A stretch of DNA of 64,000 bases from Themeda triandra. Lineage: Eukaryota; Streptophyta; Magnoliopsida; Poales; Poaceae. The position numbers were made by a program, and so were the translations under genes. Below the pieces are notes generated by a model. The model was not told where the DNA came from. It worked only from the letters and a program-made list of their open reading frames with translations, and ran no database searches. Below are positions 35,334 to 48,236 of this stretch, in pieces (positions within the stretch are counted from its first letter, which is position 1; each line of letters begins with the position of its first letter). The stretch spans positions 124,001-188,000 of the forward strand of contig JAENPR010000909.1 of the NCBI GenBank assembly GCA_018135685.1, read 5' to 3'.

Positions 35334-38300
35334 TCACCCTTTATCCACCACCGGATTGTTTTTAGCAAGCAGCCTATAGTTGAAAAGAAAGCTTTCGATG
35401 AAGAACGAAACGGCACTCATGGGATGGCTATAAATCAAATACCTTGTAGATGTGCTGGTTTGGCAAGTTCGTCTCCCTGGACCATCTGGAACTGTTATTC
35501 ATATCTTGTTGTCCTGAGACCAAAAAAAACAAAGACAAGGGGTCAGGGCAATCAAATACGGAGAAGGTTGTACAGGGGGTTTTTTAGTACATTTTAGGCC
35601 TAATTCAAAGTAGAAAATATGTGCATCCTTAATTGCCATAACCTTTGAAAACTCAACAAGATGCGCATCAGCTGACCTGACGTGAGTTTGAGCAAGAAAT
35701 TTATAATGCGCTTTGCTCACATAGAGAATAAGTTAGGGTACTAAAAGGCCACATTTAATAAATAAATTTTTTTGACAGTAATCGAATGTACGACCATTGC
35801 AAAGGCATAACATATTACAAATTTAGAAGACCGCTACTTAGGAGCCCAAAATTTGTCCAGGTAACAGTGTAACACACTAACCATGTATGACATGTATCAT
35901 GACATATGTGAAATGTTTCCTTAAAAAACCATGATAGCACAACAGGCAGGAGTTAGAAGGAAGTGAAGCAAAACATAATAGGCCTTATGCAAATGTCTGA
36001 CGCTAAGCGAAAATAAAATCAAAGATACCTATGATTTCTACTTGCACTTTGAGCTTGAATGAAAGCACAGATGTACTAAACTTGTAGACATTTGGACTTA
36101 CCAAGTAGCCGAAACAGTTGAGGAACTTATAATTGCAATTGTTAACTATGCACGTTCAATAACAGCAGAATAGATAATGTACCTGTCTTCAGCTTTGTGA
36201 TGGTACTTGATCAGCATCTGCAACTCGCCAATCAATGTCAAAAATAGCCACCGACAGCCAACACCATGATTGAACCACCACCACTGACACCACAAGAAGG
36301 CATGCACAGATAAGATGCAATACGAACAAGACTGGAACAATTTTCTCTCTCAGACCAAGCTCAGGTGATAAGATATTAAAAGTGAGCCCATGCAGTCCTG
36401 ACAATTCCTAGAGTTTGGAGAAATCGATATATAGCAAGTTTCAGGTAAAAATGAAAATAATAGTATGACCCTATCAGTTTTGCTATTTACAAAAACTATA
36501 TGAGTTTGATCATTCTGTAATAGTCCCCATAGGAGTTATTGTGCTAAAGTACTGGAAGGGCTATTACGTTTATCCACCAAAAACGTTTTTGTGCAACAAG
36601 AAATTGGTAAGATACTTACCAATATAAAATATATTGGTAGGTAAGGCCACTAAGATAGTTACCTGCAGGACAGCAATAACAAACTACAGGTTGTTATTTT
36701 CCCAACCTGGCCTGGCTGGGAAAAGAAGTAGCATGATAGATTACCTGAGAAGGCGAGAATTCGTGACATAATCTGATTGGGTTGCTACTAAGCTCACAAC
36801 ATGTATCAAAGAGAAGGAAATCTTTCCCAGTATCGCCATTTTCAGTAAAAGGGGGATGCAAATCGGACTGGAAAAGATGTGTTAGCCCACATCCACAATT
36901 ATCAATCTTCACTTTCTGAGAAAACTTTTTGTTGTGTCGGTCTGTTACTATCTGAACTGAACTTCCAAAATAGGTAAACCTGATATATTCTACTGTTGTT
37001 CTAAATAGCTTAATAAGTGATGGTGGCTGCACTTTTTTTGGGAACAAATATAATACAAAAAGAGCTATATAGGTGAGATTTAAGAGAAGAAATAAAGATA
37101 AGAACCTCATATGTCATCTTTTTTCCTGCCAAAGTTGATGGGGAGTTGGCAAATCAATTCACGGTGTATCCTACTAACTCTGGAAATGGAATGCTTGGAA
37201 AGAAGGGACACTTCCACTTGTTGGAGCGAACATATATGCACAATAAAGAAAACAGGGAACCCAACCTTTTGGATGGACCCCAAAATTCCATTCCGTGAAA
37301 CTTTTTTTATACAGATTTTAGATATGAAACTGAAATCATCTATGTCCCAAAACAAGAAACCCAAATCACAATTACCAGAGTTGGTGAAGTTGGCCTTCAT
37401 AAACTGTAGAGGGCAACCAGCAAGTGGCTTCAGGCCTTCACTGACAGCCATGCCAGTCTTCTCCAACCTGGATTAGAAGATCAGATAACATTCTTGGGGT
37501 CAACTTAAAATAATATGTCAGTAATTACTATAGAGGAAATATCTACACAGCCAATGATACATTAATAGGAAAATAACACATATGTATTGCATCTGTGCAA
37601 CTGGGATCTCTCCAGCTGGCAAACTAAGGACCTATGATGCACATGAACCCATTAGCCCTTATTTTCAAATGCAAAACAGATAGGGACCTGGGGAAATGGG
37701 AAACTATGTTCATGTTATTATACTTTTGTGTAGGCTTTTTTTCATCAACAATAGATCATTGTTAAACTGAAGTCGGAATCCACACCATTGTTTGTTAGCA
37801 GAAATCGAAGCTTGAATTGGAGAAAGCATCAAACTCATCCAAAAAAGAGGTTGTCTCTACATTCCAACTATGCAACTATATGTGGTAACATTACATCTTT
37901 CCATACTGGACAACAAACTGACAGCGTGAGGTATAAGTGCGAAAAATGAAAGAATTAGGTTATACTTAAGCATAGGCAAACATAAGAAGATATCAGTCAT
38001 TCACAATGTATTAATTAACCATGGCTGCACATCAAACAACCTGACGGGTGCACATTATGACTGACCTTGGTAAGACTCGGACATGGTGTTTGATGGTAGA
38101 AGCTGAGCTGCTCACTTTTTGAAATCTTCCCACAAAAGCAATCATGCAATCTCTGAATCAACATCAGAAAATGGAATTAAGAAAATAATAGACATTATAT
38201 GGGATGGAAGGTACGGGATGAGGGAACATTTCTTTTTAATTGCTTTTTTTAGTATTCCCATAAATCTCTTATGAGTAGTTCTATGCTTATTGCACTATAA

Positions 38301-41300
38301 CTAATGTCCTTACTAACATTACACCAACATGTATTAAGCAATTCCAGGCTATAGCAGATATTGTAGAAGGTAGGCAGCAGGGAGAGTATTTTCACCAAGA
38401 TAAAAGTGGTAAAGCAGTTCAATCCTGACTATAAAAGTAAAATGAAAGTTTTGGAGCAATTAAAGAAATGTTTACATGAGCAGTTCAGATTAGTGGCTAC
38501 CTCTGTGCCTGAACAACTATAATAATCAATGTGATTCCTGGCTTTCATGAATTTAAGAACATGTCAAATGTCATATCTAAGAACAAAACAGCTTGGCAGA
38601 TAATATCCATGGAAGCAGAAAGAGAGAAGGCCATAAAACATCATGACTCACCTACAAACATGGATGCCCTCCAAATTAGCATAAAAAAAGATGCAATGAA
38701 ACTGTTGACAACACAAAACAAACTTCATTCTGTGAGGGGCCTGAATACTGTATACATGTTCCTCCGTTACTGTAATCAAATTTTGTGCTGAGCACAATTA
38801 TTTGAAAAATGGGCAAACTGCCTGTGACCAGGGAGCATGTCAAAAATTAAGATTTATTAAAAATTTGGAAGCATGATAAATAGCAGTTTCATGCCTTTTA
38901 TATTAATATGTCAAACTAAGTGGCCGCAGCTTATAAAACACCCATATTTTGGGAAAAGAAGCAAAAATAATAGCTAAATATTTGGCGGTACATTACTATG
39001 CAAATGTACCTTCTTCCAAGCACTACAAGGATCATCCTTATCAAAGAAATAAGGCATGATGAGTATAGAGCATGATGAAGGGCAAATATCAAGAGCCAAC
39101 ATGAAATCAATCAAAGTTTAGAATGCAGTAAAGTTTTGAAGGAATCTTAGAAAAGGCAGAGACCCTGTCCTTTTTCCCATCACTGATTTTTTAGATTCAT
39201 GGTATGATTTTGGCACAACCTATGAGTTTGTAGTCGATCCATGCATACATCAAGAGAATGTGATGCAAACTTATAGAGTAGCAGTTAGATCATGTTCTGA
39301 AACTATTTTGGCTGAACAATAAGACCAGATATATACAAAATAATTTCAGCCTTGCACAAAATTGACATAGCAATTCAATACTCATATATTTTTCCAAAAG
39401 AGAGTTTGTTTCTTAAAAAATAAACTGCGCTAATGTGTTGCCGCCAAAGTAGCACCAGCATGATAGGTCGACCAATTGAAGGAAAAAGGACGATGGAAAG
39501 GAGATACCTGGAACACAGGATAAAGGTAGACCAGGACTTCGACCAAAGAATTTACATATCACTAAGGGGGAATAAAGTTCTTTGTTTTAGCTCAGAGGCT
39601 GCAAAACTGAAACAAAAGAAAAGAGATGATGTTAGCTGTTATGTAATCATATTTCACCAAAAGGAAAGGGATGTGGCATATATAAGCCAAGTATAGACTA
39701 AACCACAACAACAACATAGCCTTTTTGTCCCAAGCAAGTTGGGGTAGGCCCAACCGCCCAAGTAGACTAAACCATCTCTAAATTTTAGGATTAGGCAGAC
39801 CATGAAACCCCTTGATAGAGGCAGAACAATGAAGTTAGCCTGAGGATATTAAATCGCAGGATGACCATATATTTAATATACGCATCAAAAAGCAAATAGG
39901 TATGAAATCGCACCATAACCCACTACAACAAAATAGAAATTCACAGTTCAAAGCATAAACTAACGAAATCGCAACAATAATGCATACAGTCACAAATTCA
40001 CAACTGCACAGGTACATAATGGAACCTGAACGTATGAAAATAAAATACAAACTTGAGAAGTGCATGAATATGAGCACAAGAAGATCATACCTCAGCTTCA
40101 TCCATCCACAGCCCTTTCATCTATGCAAGCCTGAACAATTGTTAATGGACTGCATATTGGTGCCAACTATTATAAAACCTGTATTTTCCCCCAAATTTGA
40201 GATTATAAAACTGAATTTCATTAAAAAGAAGCGCTAGGGCAACATACATCAGTCTCTAACCCTCTCTATATGTCTGTAAAAAGTAGTGTTATCAACCATA
40301 GTCAAATTTGAGATTACAAAATTGAACAACTAATGTTTGTTACTAAGATCTGCTTCAGACTAACAGTGAGGAATCTGTATTCAGTGAAACATCTATTTTT
40401 TTCATGCCTCTATTGCTTTGCAGCAGGATTATCCTAAGAAAGAAGCATTCTTTGTTCTATATACATCATTAGCTAAACCTAACAGGTGTGTATTCATGCC
40501 CACAACCAAAACGGAGGCACCAAGAACACAAGCTGCTAGTGCACCTATGCAAAGTTATGAGTAACAACACTTTTTAAAAAAAATTATGAAAAGATGGCAC
40601 GGAGCAAACAAAACCACTTATTCCTTGGTACGCTATAAAAAAACACAGCCTGTACAACGCGAAATTAAAAGAAGACAATTTTGCGACAATAAGGAAACCA
40701 CCAAGCTTTTTCCTCCGTGTTTCCTTCCAATCTAGCAAACGGATAGATTTATGTATAACTAAAATAGAAGAAATAATATCAATCGACAATAAGAAGATTC
40801 ACCGGAAGTGAATCGCTGAGCTGCAACAGCCGCAGAAGCAGACACCTTGTAAAGCATGGCAACAACAAAAGGAAATATAGACACTGTGTTAACTCATGAC
40901 AATACAAGCTGAACATGAAAGCAAAGCATTTCGCAGGACTTATTTTTCATGTAACATGAAAAGGTGTAATTACAGCCAAAAACATATTTAAAATACACAT
41001 TTTCTCTATTGATTTCTGGTGTACACGGTCTGATAAAAAATCATAGCAAGTTCTATACCAAATCAAAATACATAGATGACACAAAGGACATAACAAGCCA
41101 CCTACAAATCTGAATAAGACACTTCGTCTTCTTTTTAGGCATTACATCAAACATTTTGAGCGTGGTGTTTGGCCCATACATGTGAGGCATTCAGAAAAAA
41201 AAAATACCAAGAAAGAGACGAGATGACACATGACAGCCTACCACGTCGTGGACGCAGTTGCCAATGGGACATCGACGCTGCGGCCGTTGGACGGTGGAGA

Positions 41301-44300
41301 CCTCTAGGACCAGACGTATGTGTATGAAATGCTTGTAATTAGAAGGCAAGTCCTGGTCTTACCGAGAGGGCTTTCTGCCTGTACTTGATCCTGGAACTGA
41401 GCCTCGTTTGCATCAAAGTTAGGATATGTTCTATACCAAATGGGCCATATTTTGAGAAATAATTCTTCGCCTTTCTGTTGCTTGACACCTAGATGGGCAT
41501 TGCGGGGCATAAATGTGTCTCTCAGTGCATATCCTGCAGCTCTGGCAACACCTGCATAAATCATCTATGATGCTTACTTCAGGACTTGAAGAAGCATAAT
41601 TCAAATTTGAATGATTAGGCTATGTAGGGAATGTTTACTCTGGACGTGAAGCAGCGTAGTTAGACAATCTGTCTATAAGTTGAGTACTGTTTTGATATAT
41701 CAACACTTGGCTGAAAAAATAAATCTAGAAATGACTCCAGTCTTGGTGAAATAAGTATAAATTGCATGTGAATTCCTAAAAAAATCCACCTTCACAGTAT
41801 TTAGAGTTTGAGGTTGGTTGAATATATTTATTATACAAAATAACAAATTAACAATAACGCAACTCATATCTATGTCAGATATTTTACTGAAAACATAAGG
41901 ACCGTGAATCATATTTCGTCATTTAAACATATAGTATGACAGTACACACATACAGTCATAGCTTAGTTTACTCTCACAGGCACTGATTTTATCCCCCACC
42001 CCAAAAAAAATGCCAAGACATTACGGATCATAAAATTGGTATGTATGCAGTATACAAATAACATTAGCACATGATTCAAGTCCATGGACTTATTTTAGAA
42101 GGCCATCTGGCTGCAATCATACCTGACTCCATCTAAGCCACAAAATCTACAAAACTGCCAATTGATTTTGGAGCTAACAAAATACCGAGCAAAGCAAGTA
42201 AAATTGACTAATCACAAAAGCAACAGGCAAGCCAAGTCCTTGTTTGATCAAATGAACAAGAGGTATGAGCATGTATTGTTTAACTGGAGGATGGATCTAA
42301 TCACCTGTGTCATTCATGTGGTATGTGGGGATAAGGGGGGATAATGGCGCCAGGGTTTCTGCCTGACTGCCAAGGAGGGGGATGAGACTATGGAGCAGCA
42401 GGGTGGTGAGTTTAGAGATAACTTGTTTCTTCATTCTTGATTCCTTTTGAGAGCTGGTTACAGGGATATAAATAGAGGGGCTGGCGCCCAGTCCTCCACT
42501 CCTCTAGCTAGCACATGGCCCCTTGGCTCCTTGATTCTAGCCTAGCCTAATTCCCATTAATCTGAACTCATCGGGCTCCTACTTTGCATGCACTCTTATT
42601 GATGCAGCCATTAACTACTAATTCCCAACCACCTATTAATTGTAATTGACCATAGCTGCCTGTTGGTTCCTGGTGGCATGCAGCCGGTCCCCGGCTGCCT
42701 ATGACATATGTCAAAATGCATGCAGCCATACACATGACATATGTTAAAATGCATGGTAAAAATCTAAGCAACGAAGGCAGGTTGTGCCTTCGTTTACAAG
42801 CCTGCAACATACCTGATGTTGCATCCTGACCCAGAGTTTGATAATTTCTGTGAAATTCTGGAGAACAAATTCAACTACATCGTTAACACTCTGTGCATCC
42901 CTGCAAGATTGAAATTGCAAAAAGATGATGGGATATATAGAGGTCATTACATGATGGACAAACTGTACACACTTGAAGGGGTTTGTTGTATTCTTGATGT
43001 CCAACTATTGAACTAAAATAAATGCAACCAGGTGCAGTTTTCCCCATTTCTGCTAGTTGATGCTTGGTCGGATGGGAATATACAGAAGTGTTCAATATGT
43101 TTAAAAAACTCCTAAGCTGATTAGTGACAGAGAAGGGCTGCCAACGAAGCCATGGCAATTAATGGATAGGAAGTTGCACCACCAAAAATAACTACAAGAT
43201 TGTATGACATACAAGCAGTAAAAATATGACGTGGATTGGTGCTCATCTTATAAAGGTTAATGCCATATATGTACAATACTTGCAAGCAGATCTGCTTGGG
43301 AATCTATAAATTTTTTAACTTTTCTGCTGTCAGTCAAACCTACCAAATTATGTTTATTAACTTCGATAATGCGATTAAAAAAGAAAAGGAAAGGAAACAT
43401 AGTACAAACCTGGCAATATACAACTTTTTTCAAGAAAATGTGTTGACACTGAATATATACTATGAATTAATCATCCAATGTGTGGAAAGATAAAACGCAG
43501 ATAACCAGGTTTTTAAATCACACCATCTTTAGTTCCAACCTGCAACCATTTGTTAATCTACAACTTTGTGGACTAATTTCCAGGTCACAAAGGAGGTAGC
43601 ACCTGTCCTCCATTAGTGCAGCACACTGTTTATCTGGTTTGATTTGGCTCTAGACAACATAATACCAAGGTTTAGGCGATCCCATTGCATCGGCAGTAAG
43701 GACTGAATATTAATTGCAGTCATATCACACATAACCTAATAAATGGGAAACAATGACATGGCCAGTGATTAAGACCTAAGAAACTGGATATATGTGCAAA
43801 GCTAATTTACAAATACATCGCGTGGCATACACAGACCATTCCAAGCAATGGTGTTTATGTAGCTGGTTCATAATCTGCAGAAAATTCAAACACTGGTAGT
43901 GGATCAAATCCATTATGTGTCCATTTGGTTTACCTTTGTAGCATATACAAAACCATCAAACATGGATATTAAGTAAAGTCTCCAACGCATAGCCCGTCAA
44001 TGCATAACCCATGAAGGCCTAACCCATCAAGAAGCATACGAATAGTAATAGGATCTAGAAACCATGAACTTGAACCACTCATTAAATGAAGCAAAGCAGT
44101 TTACCCAAAAATATCTAAAGAGTCAAGTAATGGTATTTAGGACAATAGACATACCAATATGCTTATGCCGTGATCTAGACAACACTGTTCTAAAAGGGCG
44201 GCCTAATGTCCAGAGAAGATATTTCATCTCATGTGCGCACACTGCAAAGTAAAGAGAGAAAGGCCAGGAAATTAGAACAGAAAAACAAAAGAACAATGAG

Positions 44301-46000
44301 AACTAAGAAAACCAACCTGAAATAAAATTAACACCAGAGCAATGGTGTTCAAATTACAGATCAGCACATATGAGACTGATAGGGCTAGTAAGAGGATTGG
44401 ATGACATCTGAACAGATGCAAAGAATGGGGAAAAATACACATATCAAACTCGAAGCATGCAAGACAACTATAGTCTGTCATGATGGAACCGATGCTGTGC
44501 ATGCAGAGCTGATTTTTTTTCGTTACATATACCGAAAAGGCGCTTCTGTTACAGAAAGAACAAAATTGTTAAACCATCATTGGAATCTGTAAACATGGTT
44601 GCCTGTCTGCGAAAAATGATCCAGGCAGGTTCTGCGATGCGGCTTTGTAAAGCTATTGCGGTGACATAGCTAGATCCCTCGTTAGACTCTGTATAAAGCT
44701 TAATGTATTAGTTTACTGTTAGATTCCAGCGAAGTTTATATTACGCATGCACACTACAACAGGTATCCTAAAAATTCTTACAGTTTAGCAGATATTAATT
44801 CCATAATAATGCAATGGTTCTGTGGTAGGTAATGAAAAGCACCGTACGTTTGAGAAAAGCGCTAACAAACTATTCAGTTGTTATGACTACATTCCAAGAC
44901 TAATTACTCAAGGCGTCGACATAACAAAAACCATACAAATTTTATGAGAGGTGTTTAGATAAACAAAAGGAATGGCTATTGGAGAAGTTATGCATACACC
45001 ATTGTTAGTAGGTTGTGCCTTGAAAAACTAATTTAGGTAGCAGCCACTCATCCTAAAGGACAAACATATTTTTGTAAGGATATATATGACACATGCAGGT
45101 TCACTTAATGTGATGATAGCTCTATATCGTGTTTGGTACCATCTAAACTTGGCATATGCCTTCATGCTTCAGCAAGTCAAAATAGACATGGGCCTAAAAA
45201 GAATATAAGGGACATTGAAATTAGTTGATGGAAGCATGAGAAAAATAGGACCTAGAGCAGCTATAGGGCTCCATAAACTCAAATCAGATGTTGGATTGGG
45301 ATTCACCGTGGGGCAGCTGGCAGATGATGTAGAATCGTATTAGGAGGAGGAATGGGGCACTGCAGGCTGACCAAGGATACATGAGCGTTGCAGACTTGGG
45401 CAGCAGCAGCATGGCATGTTAGCTGCCTCCCGGGGGGCAGCAGGAATAATAGCCTATATGCAAATAGAACAATGAAGTGTTACGGAGATTTATGAAACAT
45501 CATCAGTCCATTCCAGTCCAAAAACAAAGTATACTTGGCGCTAAACATGCTTTCTAAAATATCTAGCGCAGGAAAATATACGACAGCAACCATATTCAAG
45601 TTTTGCCTAATAATCACTCCATTGGATAGAGAGAAATATAGTAGTTGCACCATAGAGAGATTTGCTTTTTGAACAACATGGACTATAGGTAGTGGTGTTT
45701 AACCAGCTGCCATAACCTTGTTTTTTTGTCAATTTAAAATAGTCCGGCAATAAGAAAGCTAGGACCAATCTGCAGTATCAATGAAATAAAAATATTCTAA
45801 CAAACATTTGGGAAAATCAATGTGTCCACAAGGTATGTAATAGAAGGGGGGCCTCCTGAAGAAGGTGGAGGACTGGAGGTTGCATCATAATCAACGAAAG
45901 CAAAACATCTCTGATTGCTAAGTTCAGTGGGATCAATATCGTGTAATCAGGACCAATATATTGACCACAATAATTTGTAGCGGAAGCCATATCTACAGAG
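35334..46000 (-). CDS. Unidentified multi-exon gene, minus strand
   Basis: I do not recognise the product. Exons with good splice sites and agreeing phases: ~45,830-45,992 (MASATNYCGQYIGPDYT, then DPTELSNQRCFAFVDYDAT after a 1-nt shift); 44,155-44,241 (CAHEMKYLLWTLGRPFR); 42,813-42,900 (NDVVEFVLQNFTEIIKLW); 41,363-41,551 (AGYALRDTFMPRNAHLGV); 38,066-38,152 (CMIAFVGRFQKVSSSAST); 37,376-37,467 (LEKTGMAVSEGLKPLAGC); 36,745-36,911 (CGCGLTHLFQSDLHPPF); 36,291-36,407; 36,183-36,217; 35,677-35,715 (KAHYKFLAQTHVR); 35,334-35,373 (LLAKNNPVVDKG, stop). Micro-exons at 40,803-40,820 and 38,652-38,668 also fit. From 38,152 to the stop the phases chain without a break. A hydrophobic stretch (VPVLFVLHLICACLLV) near the C-terminus suggests one membrane span. 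Some middle exons are still missing. Confidence 0.65.
39700..39765. repeat. Dispersed repeat fragment (SINE/retroposon-like)
   Basis: The words ACAACAACATAGCCTTTT and CCCAAGCAAGTTGGGGTAGG recur in many plant genomes as the end of a short retroposon. It is intronic. Only this piece is visible; no target duplication found. Confidence 0.35.
42324..42753 (-). mobile_element. Solo LTR (430 bp) with TGGTA target duplication
   Basis: Bounded by TGTGGGG... and ...ATGCA, with a perfect TGGTA at 42,319-42,323 and 42,754-42,758. On the minus strand it has a TATA box (CTCTATTTATATCCC) and short direct repeats of GACATATGT(C/T)AAAATGCATG near one end. It lies in an intron of the 35-46 kb gene in the same orientation as that gene. 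Size and layout suggest Ty1/copia, but no internal region is left to prove it. Confidence 0.88.
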
Positions 46001-46099
46001 GATAGTGACATAGGGTATTAACCTAGAACATGAGACTGTTAATGAAAATCATGAATTCATGATATGTAAAAAACAATAAGGCCAATCAAAAGCTTACCA

Positions 46100-46620
46100 G
46101 CATAGCCAGGGCCGGAAGATCTGGCCAGGCCGCCAGGGCCGTCCAGAATAAGGAGCTAGGGTCTCGTCAACCACAGGAGCACACGGGGACGCCGAGAGGA
46201 TACAGCATCGGGGGACCACGACACCGGCGGTGCCCGGGCTCGCCGCGCCGTGCCGTGACGGCCACCGCCTGGGCCGACGCCCCTCCCCTGCGCCGCAGCC
46301 TGATGGCGCCGTCGACCCGCCAGGGCCTCGCGCCTGGCCGGCACACCGCGACGTTGGAAGGGAGAGGGAGAGAGGAAGGAAAGGCGGGGAGCGGCGGAGG
46401 CGCCGGTGCCGGCGCCGGCGTCGGGTCTTGTGGCGCCAGGAGACGGAGAGAGGGAGGAAGGGGGTTTTTTTTTTTTTTTTTTACCGAGACGGATGGGATC
46501 GAGGGAGATATTTTGGCCGAGCTGCTAGTAGACCAGTCGGCAGGCAGCACGTGGAGCAACAGTAAATGAGATTAGAAAGAAATCTGGACGGTAGAATTGA
46601 GATCAGATGAATCAATTTTT
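46100..46620 (-). promoter_or_regulatory. Probable 5' exon and promoter region of the 35-46 kb gene
   Basis: A GC-rich, CpG-rich block on the minus strand ends at a good donor (GCTATGCTG|GTAAGC, near 46,108), 115 bp before the first recognised exon. Frames in it are interrupted, so it may be 5'UTR or a damaged first coding exon. A T-run lies at 46,466-46,482. Confidence 0.45.
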
Positions 46621-46837
46621 TTTTTTACTGACGTAGCCACGCCGGTCATCCCCCTCCCCTCCTCACCCCCTGATCTCTCCCAGCCGGAGTTTGATCAAGT
46701 AACCACGACCAACTGCACCCAGAGTCCACGTCTTCCTCTCCGGAACGGAGCCAAAACCCCTTCTGCTAACCTAGGGTTTCGCCGTCGGGGAAGGATCCAA
46801 GGTGCGGTGGGCGCCGGTGGGCGTGTGCGAGGGGGAG

Positions 46838-48191
46838 ATGGATCCTCATCCGGAGAAGGTGTCGGATCTGCTGGCGAAGATGAATCTCTCTGAGAACGAG
46901 TCGACGAGTCTGAAGATCGATGGAGTGCTAGGGTTAAACCCTAAACCCCGTGTGCCGTAGGCAGTCGTGAAGATCCTGGCGGAGCGATCGATCAAGGCGG
47001 AGGTGCTGGTGGCTACGCTGGGGAAGATTTGGTGCCCGGCAAAAGGAATCGAATGCAAAGATCTGAGTAACAACAGGTTCCTGATCTCCTTTCTTCAGGG
47101 ATCTGGTAAGATTAAGGCCCTAGAGATCTGACAGTGGATGCTTGGGAAAGACCGTTGTTGTGGCGATTTTGATGGAGCAAAGAGGGTTGATGAAATCGAA
47201 GTTTGGACTCAATCCCGATCCGGGTTCGGGTGTCTAACCTACCCTGGGACTCATGTCAAGGGTTGCGGAGAGATGATGGGGCCATGTCTTGGGGAAAGTT
47301 GTGGAGGTGGATGCGGGAGGGGGGCGAATGACTTTCGGTGAAGTCATGCGTATCAAGATCGGGATGAACATCAAGAAACCGATCATGAGAGGAGTCACCA
47401 TTGATGTAGGGGAAGGAGATGAAGCTAGACCCATCTGGTGCCCAGTTTGCTACGAGTTCCTGCCAGATTTCTGCGATATTTGTGGTATCATCGGCCATGT
47501 TGATCGCTTGTGTGAGAAGAAAGGGGATAAGGGAGGCATCAAGCAATTCGGCGGGGAGTTGAGATTTATGACGGAGAAGAAACAATTGTCTGGGAACTCC
47601 GGCCAAAGATCGGGGACAAGTTTGTCCAACCATTCCGAGATATGGAGGGAGAGGAGGGAGTGGTGGGAGCCGGGGAGCTAGGGATAGTGGGCTCTCGGGG
47701 AAGAAGTGATTCTCGAGATTGGAGGAAGAAGGCGAAGGAAATAGACCAAGCGGGGAGAAGATGTCAAGTGAATAGTCCACTCAAAACCCCCGTGCCTGCT
47801 TCTTGATGGGGGGGGGGCAAAGAAGACATTGGAGTTTGGAGATGCAAAGCAGGGAGGCACAGGAGCTGGCGATGCTATCATCACTGGTGATGAACAAGAA
47901 CGCAACAAGGAGATGGCGGTGGCAGCTTGTGAGCGGGGGAGGGAGGAGCACGGTAACAGTGCCATGCACGTAGAGAATAGTGAGGCGGGTGGGAAAGAGA
48001 GTGAGAAGGATGGAAGCACCAAGAAATACCGGGGTTTTAAACGTGTCCAGAGGGAGCACGAACGACTGGAAATGACCAAGGGGTCAGATGGGGAGGCGGG
48101 GAAGAAGAGAGAGCGGGGTGAACCGGAGGATGTGATCATGGGGGAGGGGAAAAAAGTGAAGTGCAGGAGTGAATTGGAGGTCATCCCATAA
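46838..48191 (+). pseudogene. LINE ORF1 (DUF4283 / zinc-knuckle gag-like)
   Basis: Starts MDPHPEKVSDLLAKMNLS. KAEVLVATLGKIWCPAKGIE and LISFLQGSGKIKALE match the DUF4283 domain of plant LINE ORF1. RPIWCPVCYEFLPDFCDICG and IIGHVDRLCEKK form a Cys/His knuckle. The C-terminal part is hydrophilic and ends near 48,191. An in-frame TAG near 46,957, a TGA near 47,129 and several shifts show decay. ORF1 proteins bind the LINE RNA. Confidence 0.75.
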
Positions 48192-48236
48192 CCAAAGCGG
48201 GATCGCGGGAGCGGGCGGCGTCAGGCGGCAAGAATA

